This document shows positions 7,259 to 14,723 of a DNA stretch of 14,723 nt, piece by piece; position 1 is the stretch's first letter; every line of letters starts with the position of its first letter. This DNA is from Clostridiales bacterium. GTDB lineage: Bacteria; Bacillota; Clostridia; Oscillospirales; Acutalibacteraceae. The translations under genes were made by a program, and so were the position numbers. The notes beneath the pieces were generated by a model that was not told the DNA's origin, did no database searches, and saw only the letters and a list, made by a program, of their open reading frames with translations. Location of the stretch: contig DXVY01000024.1 in the NCBI GenBank assembly GCA_019417145.1, forward strand, positions 1-14,723, in the 5' to 3' direction.

Positions 7259-8377
7259 TTACCGGAAATACATATAAAGCTGGCATTTAATCATGCCGTT
7301 ATACAGCTTGCGCCGCTTGTCGGCGGGGCGACCAAAGATTTTTTCAAAATCGTCGTCGGGGGTTATGACATAATAGCGTTTGCCAGGCGCTTTTATAAAC
7401 TGGCGGCCCATAATTGTATAGAGCGCCTCGGCCGCCTTGATATCCAGCAGGCGCTCGCCGTACGGCGGGTTGGTGATGACCACGCAGCGTCCGTCCGGTG
7501 GGGTGAAATCCCTAATATCTCCTGTTTCGGCCCGGCAGAGTTTTCCCACGCCGGCCCTTTGGGCGTTGGCGTTGGTCAGCGCAACGGCCGCAGGGTCCAA
7601 ATCGCTGCCAAAGGCCCGGAAGGGCAGGTCCCGCTTGACCATATCGGCGGCGCGCTGCCGCTCGGTCTGCCAGACGGCCGCGGAAAGGAATCCCATCCGC
7701 TCGGCGGCAAATCCTCTGCGTAGGCCGGGGGCCAGGTTTGCCGCCAGCATAGCCGATTCAATCAGGATGGTGCCGGAACCGCAAAAGGGGTCAAACATCT
7801 GGGTATCGGGATACAGCCGAGCCAGATACGCCATGGCGGCGGCCAGCGTCTCCTTCAGCGGCGCCTCCCCCGCCTGTCGTCGGTAGCCGCGCTTGTGCAG
7901 CCCCTCCCCCGACGTATCGATCATCAGGGCAGCCCTGTCTTTGAGCAGGGAAAACTGCACCTGACAGACCGGTCCGCTCTCCTGAAACCAGTCCAGATTA
8001 TACCGGCTCTTCAGGCGTTCCACAATGGCCTTTTTGACAATGGACTGGCAGTCGGGAATACTGTGGAGCTGAGAGCCGATGCTCCAACCCTTGACCGGAA
8101 AGGCGTCCCGGCTGCCGATATAATTCTCCCAGGGAAGCGCCTTCACCCCGTCGAACAGCTGGGTAAAGCTGGCGGCGGGAAATTCACCCAAACATATCAG
8201 GATGCGCTCGGCGTATCGGGAACAAATATTGGCGCGGGCTATCAGCGCGGGTCCGCCCGAAAACAAGACGCGGCCATTTTCCGCCGTCACATCCTCCGCC
8301 TCCATCCGCCGCAGCTCGTCCGCCAGAATGCCTTCGACGCCGAACAGACAGGGCGCTACCATACGATATTTTTCCAT
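7259..8377 (-). CDS. THUMP-domain class I SAM-dependent RNA methyltransferase (RlmL/YpsC type)
   Basis: Cytoplasmic methyltransferase of the family that includes B. subtilis YpsC and the N-terminal half of E. coli RlmKL, expected to methylate guanine N2 in 23S rRNA; the exact site here is inference. Numbering from the chosen start, residues about 40-155 are the THUMP RNA-binding region, GLHKRGYR (159-166) is the family linker motif, DPFCGSGTILIE (196-207) is the SAM-binding motif I, and NPPYGERL (303-310) is the catalytic motif IV. At 372 residues it is full length. A GTG at 8395 is in frame, but AAAGAGG (8384-8390) lies 6 nt before the ATG at 8377, and the family usually begins near this MEKY sequence, so I prefer 8377. 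It has its own promoter and terminator and is transcribed divergently from the tRNA-Lys gene. Confidence 0.9.
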   Translation of the reverse strand: MEKYRMVAPCLFGVEGILADELRRMEAEDVTAENGRVLFSGGPALIARANICSRYAERILICLGEFPAASFTQLFDGVKALPWENYIGSRDAFPVKGWSIGSQLHSIPDCQSIVKKAIVERLKSRYNLDWFQESGPVCQVQFSLLKDRAALMIDTSGEGLHKRGYRRQAGEAPLKETLAAAMAYLARLYPDTQMFDPFCGSGTILIESAMLAANLAPGLRRGFAAERMGFLSAAVWQTERQRAADMVKRDLPFRAFGSDLDPAAVALTNANAQRAGVGKLCRAETGDIRDFTPPDGRCVVITNPPYGERLLDIKAAEALYTIMGRQFIKAPGKRYYVITPDDDFEKIFGRPADKRRKLYNGMIKCQLYMYFR

Positions 8378-8442
8378 ATCCATCCTCTTTCCCACTCTCT
8401 GCGCATGATTCCATCGATCATGGGGATAACAAATATATAGTA

Positions 8443-8451
8443 ATTATACCA
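8443..8451 (-). promoter_or_regulatory. Extended -10 promoter of the RNA methyltransferase gene
   Basis: On the minus strand TGGTATAAT (8443-8451) is a perfect -10 hexamer with the TGn extension, about 65 bp upstream of the preferred start codon. No good -35 is seen at 16-18 bp, which is tolerated when the extension is present. The remaining 90 bp up to the tRNA promoter hold nothing else I recognise. Confidence 0.55.
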
Positions 8452-8540
8452 GATTTTTCGCCGGCGCGCCACCCCGCCCGCTATGTTGCCCATGGTTTTC
8501 CCCAGGTCGCTGCCGGGCTGTATTTCTGACAAGGAAAGTC

Positions 8541-8569
8541 TTGACAAAAAATTGCCCGCCTGCTATAAT
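8541..8569 (+). promoter_or_regulatory. Consensus promoter of tRNA-Lys
   Basis: TTGACA (8541-8546), a 17-bp spacer and TATAAT (8564-8569) give a perfect sigma-A consensus, as expected for a stable RNA gene. Transcription would start near 8576, about 11 nt before the mature 5' end of the tRNA. Confidence 0.9.
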
Positions 8570-8586
8570 AGATTGGTCTTAAATAA

Positions 8587-8662
8587 GAGCCATTAGCTCA
8601 GTTGGCAGAGCACTTGACTTTTAATCAAGGTGTCCGGGGTTCGAATCCCCGATGGCTCACCA
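8587..8662 (+). tRNA. tRNA-Lys (anticodon UUU), CCA encoded
   Basis: A full 76-nt cloverleaf can be drawn. The acceptor arm GAGCCAT (8587-8593) pairs with ATGGCTC (8652-8658), followed by discriminator A and an encoded CCA. The anticodon stem CTTGA/TCAAG encloses loop CTTTTAA, placing the anticodon TTT at 8620-8622. The T arm is CGGGG-TTCGAAT-CCCCG. It decodes AAA and AAG lysine codons. The gene stands alone with its own promoter and terminator, and its 3' end abuts the restriction-modification region, making it a plausible integration target. Confidence 0.97.
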
Positions 8663-8671
8663 GAGCAACAC

Positions 8672-8720
8672 AATCCGAACCTCGAACCAGTTGGCGGTGG
8701 GTTCGGATTTATTGTTTTTT
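8672..8720 (+). terminator. Rho-independent terminator of tRNA-Lys
   Basis: AATCCGAACC (8672-8681) pairs with GGTTCGGATT (8700-8709), a 10-bp stem around an 18-nt loop that can form an inner ACC/GGT stem. It is followed by TATTGTTTTTT (8710-8720). It starts 10 nt after the tRNA CCA, so the tRNA and the downstream RM genes are probably separate transcripts unless read-through occurs. Confidence 0.8.
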
Positions 8721-8722
8721 CT

Positions 8723-8895
8723 AACTCCCAGAAAAAATTCGCTGAAAAGCTACACGTCAGCTTTTCCACTGTCAACCGTTGGGAAAATGGTCATGTGATG
8801 CCCATCAGCTTGCACTCGTTACATTAATTGAATTATGCGAGAAGGAACAAGTCGAGCCAAAGCTTTTACAGGAATTAGAAGCGCAGAAAAGTTGA
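8723..8895 (+). pseudogene. Decayed XRE-family HTH regulator: 5'-truncated, with a -1 frameshift
   Basis: In one frame, bases about 8723-8812 encode a typical helix-turn-helix core, with KKFAEKLHV as the first helix and SFSTVNRWENG as the recognition helix and turn. The frame then hits a stop at 8825-8827. In the next frame, bases 8812-8895 continue the family's C-terminal part, LALVTLIELCEKEQV through LLQELEAQKS, and end at TGA 8893-8895. Restoring a single base near 8812 (TTGCA to TTGGCA) joins the halves into one plausible protein. No start codon or ribosome site precedes the HTH core; upstream is only the tRNA terminator, so the first helix is also lost. The remnant ends 12 bp before hsdM, the place of a leading regulator gene in an RM operon. 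That it once controlled hsdM is inference. Confidence 0.75.
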
Positions 8896-8907
8896 GAGGG
8901 GTTATTT

Positions 8908-11358
8908 ATGGCCATCAAGAAAAGCGAAATTTACAGCCAGATATGGGCTGCATGCGATAAATTGCGGGGCGGTGTGGAACCGGCGCGCTATAAAGACTAC
9001 ATCCTCACGCTGCTGTTTGTAAAGTATGTTTCCGACCGATTCAAGAGCAGTGACAACTGGGACATCGAAGTGCCGGCAGGCGGCAGCTTTGACGATATTG
9101 CTGCCCTGAAATACAAGAAAAATATTGGCGAGGGCATCAATGTCATCATTGGCAAGCTGGCAGAAGCCAACGACTTAAAAGGCATCATTGACATTGCCGA
9201 CTTTAACAGCGAGGAGCTGGGCACCGATAAGGAAGCGGTGGATAAGCTCTCCGGCCTGGTGGAGATCTTCCAGAAGCCGGAACTGGACTTTGCCAACAAC
9301 CGCGCCGGCGGCGATGATATTCTGGGCGACGCCTACGAGTTTTTGATGCGGAAGTTTGCCCAGGATTCCGGAAAGAGCAAGGGACAGTTCTACACGCCGG
9401 GAGAAGTATCCCGCATCATGGCAAAGGTGATCGGCATCGATAAGGCCGCCGATCCCAGCATGACGGTCTATGACCCGGCCTGCGGTTCCGGCTCGCTGCT
9501 GATCCGCGCGGCGGACGAGGCTCCCTGTGAAATTTCCATCTATGGGCAGGAGAAGGATAACTCCACCGCCGGTCTGGCCCGCATGAACCTGGTTCTGCAC
9601 AACAAGGGGGCCGGTGTCATTGTCGGCAATAAAAGCACCTTGTCCGCGCCCCAGTACAAAGACGAAAACAACCCGGAACTGCTGAAAACCTTTCACTATA
9701 TCGTGGTCAATCCTCCCTTTTCGGACAAATCCTGGATGGACGGCATCACCATTCCCGACACCTATGGGCGATACAGTGAAACGGTGTTAGGCGTGCCGCC
9801 GGAGAAAAACGGCGACTACGCCTGGCTGCTGCATGTTCTGAAGTCTCTAAAGTCCAACGGCAAGGCGGCAATCATTCTGCCCCACGGCGTATTGTTCCGC
9901 GGTAATGCAGAGGCTGACATTCGCAAAAGGATCATTGACCGGGGTTATATCAAGGGCATTATCGGCCTGCCGGCCAACCTGTTTTATGGCACGGGTATCC
10001 CCGCCTGCATTCTGGTGCTGGACAAGGAGGACGCCGCCCAGCGCACCGGCATTTTCATGATCGACGCCAGCAAGGGCTATGTGAAGGACGGAAACAAGAA
10101 CCGTCTGCGGGAACAGGATATTCACAAAATTGTGACCACATTCCTGGCGATGGATGAATCGGATCCCAAGTACGCCCGGTTTGTGCCCAATGAGGAGATC
10201 AAAGACGTCAACGCGTACAACCTGAATATCCCGCGCTATATCGACAGCAGCGAACCGGAAGATTTACAGGATATCAACGCCCATCTGAACGGCGGCATTC
10301 CGGAAACCGATGTGGACAGCATGGCGGCATATTGGACGGTGTACCCCTCTTTGAAGGAGATTCTTTTCCAGCCGCTGCGCCCGGGGTATCTGCGCCCGGC
10401 GGTACATAAGGATGCGGTCGTTTCCACAATCACCTCCCACCCGGAATTTATCCGCCACGCCGACCAGGTGGATGCCGCCTATTCCCGGTGGAAAGAGGCT
10501 GTCACTGCCGATTTGACGGCGCTCAGCCGGGAAGTTCACCCCAAAGAGCTGATTGGCAAGATTTCCGAGCTGCTTCTCGACGCCTTTGCCTCCGTACCGC
10601 TGATGGACAAGTATGATGTCTATGAGGTGCTGATGGAGTATTGGGCGGAAACCATGCAGGACGATGTGTATGCGGTCTGTTACGACGGCTATGAGGCCGG
10701 GCGGGAAATTGACTATGCGTATGTGACCAAGAAGAAGAAAGAAAACGGCCAGACCGTGGAGATCAAAACCGATAAAGTCAAAGGCTTTGAGGGCAAGCTG
10801 CTCCCCAAGGCTTTGATTGCTATGCACTTTTTCGGCGAGGATGTCAAGGCGCTGGATACCCTGCGCGGGCAGCTGGATGAAGTATCGGCCAGGCGGGAAG
10901 AACTGGCCGAGGAAAACGGCGGCGAGGACGGGCTGTTTTCTCAGCTGGACGATTTGAAAAAAGCCACCGTCAGCGCCCGAATCAAGACAATCAAAAAAGA
11001 CCCGGCCGCCAAGGAAGAGTTGGCGGCGTTGCAGGAGTATATGAATCTGTTGGATGCCGAAAGCAATTACAAGAAGGCAATGAAACAGGCTGAGGCAGAC
11101 CTGGACACCAAGCTGGGGAAAAAATATCCTCAGTTGACGCTGGAGGAAATCCGCCATTTGCTGGTGGAGGAAAAGTGGTTTGACTCTATTTACAGTGGAA
11201 TTGACGCCATTCACGAGGCGGTGTCCCATCATCTTTCCTCCCGTGTGACCCAGCTGGTGGAGCGGTATGCGTATACCCTGAAGGAATGCGAGGATGAAGT
11301 AGACCAGTACGAAGCCAAGGTCAAATCGCATCTGGAAAGGATGGGGTTTGTGTGGTGA
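8908..11358 (+). CDS. hsdM: Type I restriction-modification DNA methyltransferase subunit (HsdM, long form)
   Basis: N6-adenine DNA methyltransferase subunit. With HsdS it methylates the host's recognition sites, and with HsdR it completes the restriction complex. Residues about 8-150 form the HsdM N-terminal helical domain, SKGQFYTPGEVSRIMAK (157-173) is the family signature preceding the catalytic domain, DPACGSGSLLI (189-199) is the SAM-binding motif I, and NPPF (268-271) is the amino-methylating motif IV. At 816 residues it is much longer than the roughly 500-residue classical HsdM. The extra part (about 490-816) is charged and helical with coiled-coil-like stretches at 650-735 and 785-810. 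Similar long forms occur in Firmicutes type I systems. GAGAGGGG lies 6 nt before the ATG. No clear promoter is seen between the tRNA terminator and the start. The 3' end overlaps hsdS. Confidence 0.95.
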   Translation: MAIKKSEIYSQIWAACDKLRGGVEPARYKDYILTLLFVKYVSDRFKSSDNWDIEVPAGGSFDDIAALKYKKNIGEGINVIIGKLAEANDLKGIIDIADFNSEELGTDKEAVDKLSGLVEIFQKPELDFANNRAGGDDILGDAYEFLMRKFAQDSGKSKGQFYTPGEVSRIMAKVIGIDKAADPSMTVYDPACGSGSLLIRAADEAPCEISIYGQEKDNSTAGLARMNLVLHNKGAGVIVGNKSTLSAPQYKDENNPELLKTFHYIVVNPPFSDKSWMDGITIPDTYGRYSETVLGVPPEKNGDYAWLLHVLKSLKSNGKAAIILPHGVLFRGNAEADIRKRIIDRGYIKGIIGLPANLFYGTGIPACILVLDKEDAAQRTGIFMIDASKGYVKDGNKNRLREQDIHKIVTTFLAMDESDPKYARFVPNEEIKDVNAYNLNIPRYIDSSEPEDLQDINAHLNGGIPETDVDSMAAYWTVYPSLKEILFQPLRPGYLRPAVHKDAVVSTITSHPEFIRHADQVDAAYSRWKEAVTADLTALSREVHPKELIGKISELLLDAFASVPLMDKYDVYEVLMEYWAETMQDDVYAVCYDGYEAGREIDYAYVTKKKKENGQTVEIKTDKVKGFEGKLLPKALIAMHFFGEDVKALDTLRGQLDEVSARREELAEENGGEDGLFSQLDDLKKATVSARIKTIKKDPAAKEELAALQEYMNLLDAESNYKKAMKQAEADLDTKLGKKYPQLTLEEIRHLLVEEKWFDSIYSGIDAIHEAVSHHLSSRVTQLVERYAYTLKECEDEVDQYEAKVKSHLERMGFVW

Positions 11359-12668
11359 AAAGATACTCTTACCCAGATACATGGAGTATTGGAACATTAG
11401 AAGATATTTGCGTTCCAAACGGAGTTGTTCGTGGTCCATTTGGTGGTGCACTAAAAAAAGAAATTTTTGTTCCTTTTGGATATAAAGTATACGAGCAACG
11501 CAATGCGATATATCAATCAGTAAATATAGGAAGCTATTATGTTGATGAAAATAAGTACAGAGAAATGTCTCGCTTTGCTGTGAAAAATGGCGATTATATT
11601 ATTAGTTGTTCTGGGACGATAGGAAAGATTTATCAGATACCATCAACTTTTCCAAAGGGAATAATCAACCAAGCACTATTGAAACTGACAATAAATACTG
11701 AGAAAATCAATCCTACTTATTTTTACAAATATTTTCAGTGGGATAAATTTCAACAGAAGATAATTGATGATACCCAAGGCGGTGCCATGAAGAACCTGGT
11801 AGGTATGGATATTTTCAAGAAGGCTCCTATTGTTTTGCCGGAAATGAAAGAACAAGCCGCCATTGCTGAGGCTCTTTCTGATGTGGACAGCCTGATTTCC
11901 TCCCTGCAAAAGCTGATTGAGAAAAAGAAAGCAATTAAGCAAGGAGCCATGCAGGAACTGCTTACAGGCAAAAGACGATTGCCTGGATTTTGCGGAGAGT
12001 GGGATGAAGCTTCATTTGCAGACCTCTTTGACTTTCTCTCCACAAATGCATTTACAAGAGATCAAATGACGGATACCGGAACCATTCAGAATATCCACTA
12101 CGGTGACATTTTGATGAAGTATGGAGTCTATTTGGATATGTCCAACACGGATGTGCCATATTTGCTGGAGACGGTTTCTGTAAAAAAATATTCTGAATCC
12201 AGTTATGCCAGAAGTGGCGATGTCATTATAGCCGATACAGCAGAAGATAGCACTGTTGGCAAATGTGTTGAGCTAGTAAATGTTTGCGGAAAAGTTTTAT
12301 CAGGGCAGCACACCATGTTGTGTCGGCCCAAGATCATTTTTGCGCCTAAATTCCTTGGTTATTATATGAATGCAGAGTGTTTTCATAGTCAAATGCTACC
12401 GTTCATTACGGGAATTAAAGTGTCGTCTATCAGTAAAGCGAATGTTGCCGCGCTGATTTTGAAATTTCCCTCTTTGGTAGAGGAACAACAAGCCATAGCC
12501 CAAGTTCTTTCTGACATGGACAGCGAAATTGAGCAGCTGGAAAAGAAACTGGCCAAGTACCAACAGATCAAGCAGGGCATGATGCAGGAACTGCTCACCG
12601 GGCGGATTCGGCTGGTGGAAGATGAAAATATTGCCACAGATGAAACAGCAAAGACGGAAAAGCTTTGA
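11352..12668 (+). CDS. hsdS: Type I restriction-modification specificity subunit (HsdS)
   Basis: DNA-recognition subunit that sets the bipartite target of the methylase and nuclease. It shows the usual two half-subunits: target recognition domain 1 (about 8-163), conserved helical spacer 1 (164-211), target recognition domain 2 (about 217-374) and conserved spacer 2 (375-421). Each spacer carries EQxAIAxxLSDxDS and MQELLTG. Its length of 438 residues is normal. The start is a GTG at 11352, or the next codon, GTG at 11355, which would give the common 4-bp GTGA overlap with the hsdM stop. AGGATGGGG just upstream can serve either. The recognition domains are visibly more AT-rich than hsdM, hsdR and the spacers, as expected for domains exchanged by recombination. 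Both domains look intact. The recognition sequence cannot be read from the protein. Confidence 0.93.
   Translation: MVKRYSYPDTWSIGTLEDICVPNGVVRGPFGGALKKEIFVPFGYKVYEQRNAIYQSVNIGSYYVDENKYREMSRFAVKNGDYIISCSGTIGKIYQIPSTFPKGIINQALLKLTINTEKINPTYFYKYFQWDKFQQKIIDDTQGGAMKNLVGMDIFKKAPIVLPEMKEQAAIAEALSDVDSLISSLQKLIEKKKAIKQGAMQELLTGKRRLPGFCGEWDEASFADLFDFLSTNAFTRDQMTDTGTIQNIHYGDILMKYGVYLDMSNTDVPYLLETVSVKKYSESSYARSGDVIIADTAEDSTVGKCVELVNVCGKVLSGQHTMLCRPKIIFAPKFLGYYMNAECFHSQMLPFITGIKVSSISKANVAALILKFPSLVEEQQAIAQVLSDMDSEIEQLEKKLAKYQQIKQGMMQELLTGRIRLVEDENIATDETAKTEKL
11841..11984 (+). repeat. HsdS conserved spacer repeat, copy 1
   Basis: Encodes EMKEQAAIAEALSDVDS and onward to MQELLTGKRRLPGF, the helical spacer between the two target recognition domains. 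It is homologous to the copy at 12474-12614, with 14 identical consecutive bases (11949-11962 and 12582-12595). Such repeats set the distance between recognition half-sites and provide homology for domain exchange. Confidence 0.8.
12474..12614 (+). repeat. HsdS conserved spacer repeat, copy 2
   Basis: Encodes LVEEQQAIAQVLSDMDS and onward to MQELLTGRIRL, the C-terminal helical spacer that pairs with copy 1 (11841-11984) in HsdS structures. Its base composition is closer to hsdM and hsdR than to the recognition domain before it. Confidence 0.8.
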
Positions 12669-12680
12669 GGTGACTTCATT

Positions 12681-14723
12681 ATGAGCGTCGGCCAACGGGA
12701 AAAAGCTACGCAGGAGCGTGTCATCAAATTATTTGTACAAGAACTCGGCTACACCTATCTGGGCGATTTTACCGATCGGGAAAACACCAACATCGAAACC
12801 GAACTGCTGACGAAATTCCTGACCCGAAAGGGATATTCGCCGGTGCTCATCAACCGCGCCCTGAAGGAGTTACAGGATGCCGCCGGCGATCAGTCGGTGA
12901 ACCTCTGCGATCTCAACGAACAGACCTATAAAAAGCTGCGCTACGGGGTCAAGTCCGGCGCGTCCATCGGTCAGCATAAGAGCACCGTCCAGTTTGTGGA
13001 CTGGGAGCATCCGCTGGAAAACGACTTTTACATTGCCGAGGAAGTGACTGTCAAACACAAGCGCCCCGATCTGGTGCTGTATATCAACGGGATTGCCTTT
13101 GCGGTGATGGAGCTGAAGCGCAGCACGGTCTCCATATCGGAGGGCATCCGCCAGAGCCTGACCAATCAGCGCCCGGATATGATTATGCGCTTTTTTGCCA
13201 CCGTCGGGCTGGTTCTGGCGGGCAATGATTCCGAGGGCCTCCGCTACGGAACAACCGGAACGCAGGAAAAGCACTTCCTCACCTGGAAAGAAGATCCCAA
13301 CGCCACAGATGAAGTTTCGGCAGCGGTACGCGCTCAAATCGAAAAATATCCGCTTCGCCTGGACAAAAACCTGATTTCCCTGTGCCGGAAAGAGCGGTTC
13401 ATAGAACTGCTGCACAACTTTATGGTGTTTGACAACGGGAGAAAAAAGATCTGCCGCCCCAATCAGTTCTTCGGCAATATGGCGGCCCGGGATTTTGTGC
13501 GGCGGCATGCGGGCGGCATCATCTGGCACACCCAGGGGTCCGGAAAGTCGCTCACCATGGTGTGGCTCAGCAGGTGGATCAAGGAGAATATCCCCAACAG
13601 CCGCATCCTGATCATTACCGACCGGGACGAGCTGGATATACAGATCGAGCAGGTATTTGCCGGGGTAAATGAGCGTATCGTCCGCATTCGCCGGGGCGGC
13701 GAGCTGATCCAGAAGATCAACGATACTTCGCCCGTGATGATGTGTTCGCTGATTCAAAAGTTCGGCAAAAAGAATCGAAACAAGAGCGGTGAGGCCGATT
13801 ACACGGGTTTTATTGAGGAACTGAAGCGTTCGCTGCCGGAAAACTTTTCGCCCAAAGGCGATTTCTATGTGTTTGTGGACGAGTGCCACCGCACCCAATC
13901 CGGCAAACTCCACAAAGCCATGAAAACGACTTTGCCCAATGCCACCTTTATCGGCTTTACCGGCACGCCGCTGATGAAAAAGGACAAGGAAACCAGCCTG
14001 GAGGTCTTCGGGCCTTATATCCATCGCTACAAGTTTGATGAGGCGGTACAGGATAAGGTGGTCCTGGATCTGCGCTATGAAGCCCGTGAGGTTGAGCAGA
14101 ATGTGGTCGGGCAGGATCGGATTGACGCTTGGTTTGAGGCCAAAACACAAGGGCTGACAAGCGTGGCAAAGGCCAAGCTGAAACAACGGTGGGGAAATCT
14201 CCAAAAAATGTTCAGCTCCAAGGCCCGCCTGGGTCAGATTGTGGCCGACATCGTCTTTGACATGGAGACAAAGCCGCGCCTGCACGATGGGCGGGGCAAC
14301 GCCATGCTGGTTGCCGGCAGTATCTATCAGGCCTGCAAGTTCTATGCATTATTCCAGGAGACCGAACTGAAGGGCAAGTGCGCCATTGTGACTTCTTACG
14401 AACCGGCGGCAGGCGATATCCGCACCGAAACCGTGGGCGACGACGGCGAGACCGAGACTGTGGAGCAATATGAGATCTACATGAAAATGCTGGGCGGCAA
14501 GGACCCGAAGGTCTTTGAAAAAGAGGTCAAGGAAAAATTCGTCAAGCAGCCGGAACAGATGAAGCTGCTGATTGTAGTGGACAAGCTGCTGACGGGTTTT
14601 GATGCGCCGCACGCCACCTATCTGTATATTGACAAATCTATGCGGGACCATGGCTTGTTCCAGGCCATTTGCCGCGTAAACCGTCTGGACGGCGAAGACA
14701 AGGAGTTTGGGTATATTATTGAT
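12681..14723 (+). CDS. hsdR: Type I restriction endonuclease subunit (HsdR), N-terminal 681 residues, 3' end off the window
   Basis: Motor and nuclease subunit that translocates DNA using ATP and cuts unmethylated DNA far from the recognition site. The frame is open from the ATG at 12681 to the window edge. The PD-(D/E)XK nuclease motif is RPD (128-130) with ELK (144-146). Superfamily 2 helicase motifs follow in order: Walker A TQGSGKS (284-290), motif II DECH (400-403), motif III TGTP (427-430), LLTGFDAP near 637, and motif VI QAICRVNR (661-668). All are intact. Family members run to roughly 1000 residues, so the C-terminal assembly region lies beyond the window. GAGGTGA (12667-12673) precedes the ATG by 7 nt and overlaps the hsdS stop, with a 12-bp gap between genes, so hsdM, hsdS and hsdR form one operon. 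Confidence 0.95.
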   Translation, partial: MSVGQREKATQERVIKLFVQELGYTYLGDFTDRENTNIETELLTKFLTRKGYSPVLINRALKELQDAAGDQSVNLCDLNEQTYKKLRYGVKSGASIGQHKSTVQFVDWEHPLENDFYIAEEVTVKHKRPDLVLYINGIAFAVMELKRSTVSISEGIRQSLTNQRPDMIMRFFATVGLVLAGNDSEGLRYGTTGTQEKHFLTWKEDPNATDEVSAAVRAQIEKYPLRLDKNLISLCRKERFIELLHNFMVFDNGRKKICRPNQFFGNMAARDFVRRHAGGIIWHTQGSGKSLTMVWLSRWIKENIPNSRILIITDRDELDIQIEQVFAGVNERIVRIRRGGELIQKINDTSPVMMCSLIQKFGKKNRNKSGEADYTGFIEELKRSLPENFSPKGDFYVFVDECHRTQSGKLHKAMKTTLPNATFIGFTGTPLMKKDKETSLEVFGPYIHRYKFDEAVQDKVVLDLRYEAREVEQNVVGQDRIDAWFEAKTQGLTSVAKAKLKQRWGNLQKMFSSKARLGQIVADIVFDMETKPRLHDGRGNAMLVAGSIYQACKFYALFQETELKGKCAIVTSYEPAAGDIRTETVGDDGETETVEQYEIYMKMLGGKDPKVFEKEVKEKFVKQPEQMKLLIVVDKLLTGFDAPHATYLYIDKSMRDHGLFQAICRVNRLDGEDKEFGYIID

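Noticed and set aside
8593..8775. Minus-strand 60-codon reading frame and the overlapping plus frame across the tRNA
   Set aside because: The peptide SGIRTPDTLIKSQVLCQLS is the well-known spurious translation of a tRNA gene. The DNA is tRNA-Lys and its terminator.
13878..13889. HsdR motif II is DECH rather than DEAH
   Set aside because: Motif II with Cys in place of Ala is common among HsdR proteins and does not indicate loss of function.
12870..14285. 471-codon minus-strand frame opposite hsdR
   Set aside because: hsdR in this region has all nuclease and helicase motifs intact. The antisense frame shows low-complexity shadow composition and no motif.
1..14723. Search for CRISPR arrays, insertion sequences and integrases
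   Set aside because: No regularly spaced short repeats, transposase motifs or recombinase genes were seen on either strand.

Overview
The window looks like a chromosomal segment from a GC-rich anaerobic member of the Clostridia, probably a gut or rumen Oscillospiraceae/Ruminococcaceae-type bacterium. This is inferred from strong purine-rich Shine-Dalgarno sites, a very large secreted carbohydrate-active enzyme ending in a type I dockerin, a YpsC-type rRNA methyltransferase, and a type I restriction-modification (RM) operon. No taxonomic marker is present, so the assignment is tentative.

Layout. Bases 1-1350 (minus) hold the first 450 codons of a fused PD-(D/E)XK nuclease / XPD-DinG-type iron-sulfur helicase that runs off the left edge. 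A strong hairpin at 1486-1523 ends the next gene. Bases 1563-6884 (minus) encode one 1773-residue exported protein. It has a signal peptide, two copies of an approximately 185-residue beta-rich module each followed by a small helical module, two CBM6/35-like modules, a beta-helix glycoside hydrolase core resembling GH28/GH49, further CBM6-like and Ig-like modules, and a C-terminal dockerin. This is the architecture of a cellulosome-type polysaccharide-degrading subunit. An AT-rich leader (6885-7180) carries at least one good promoter and a palindromic operator candidate. Bases 7259-8377 (minus) encode a THUMP-domain RNA methyltransferase with its own terminator.

From about 8540 the direction switches to plus. 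A tRNA-Lys(UUU) gene with a near-consensus promoter and its own terminator comes first. It is followed by the decayed remnant of an XRE-type HTH regulator (5'-truncated and frameshifted), then a compact hsdM-hsdS-hsdR operon. hsdM and hsdS overlap by a few bases, hsdS and hsdR are 12 bp apart, and hsdR is cut by the right edge after 681 codons. HsdM and HsdS would form the sequence-specific adenine methyltransferase, and HsdR adds the ATP-driven translocase and nuclease. The RM genes lie directly behind a tRNA gene, next to a broken regulator, and include a locally AT-rich specificity gene. This suggests a horizontally acquired defence island, but no integrase or duplicated tRNA end is visible here.

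The points most worth a second look are the duplicated N-terminal module and unusual active-site layout of the dockerin enzyme, the loss of the RM operon's leading HTH gene, and the palindromic operator candidate upstream of the glycosidase gene. I did not find a clear-cut new multi-gene system.
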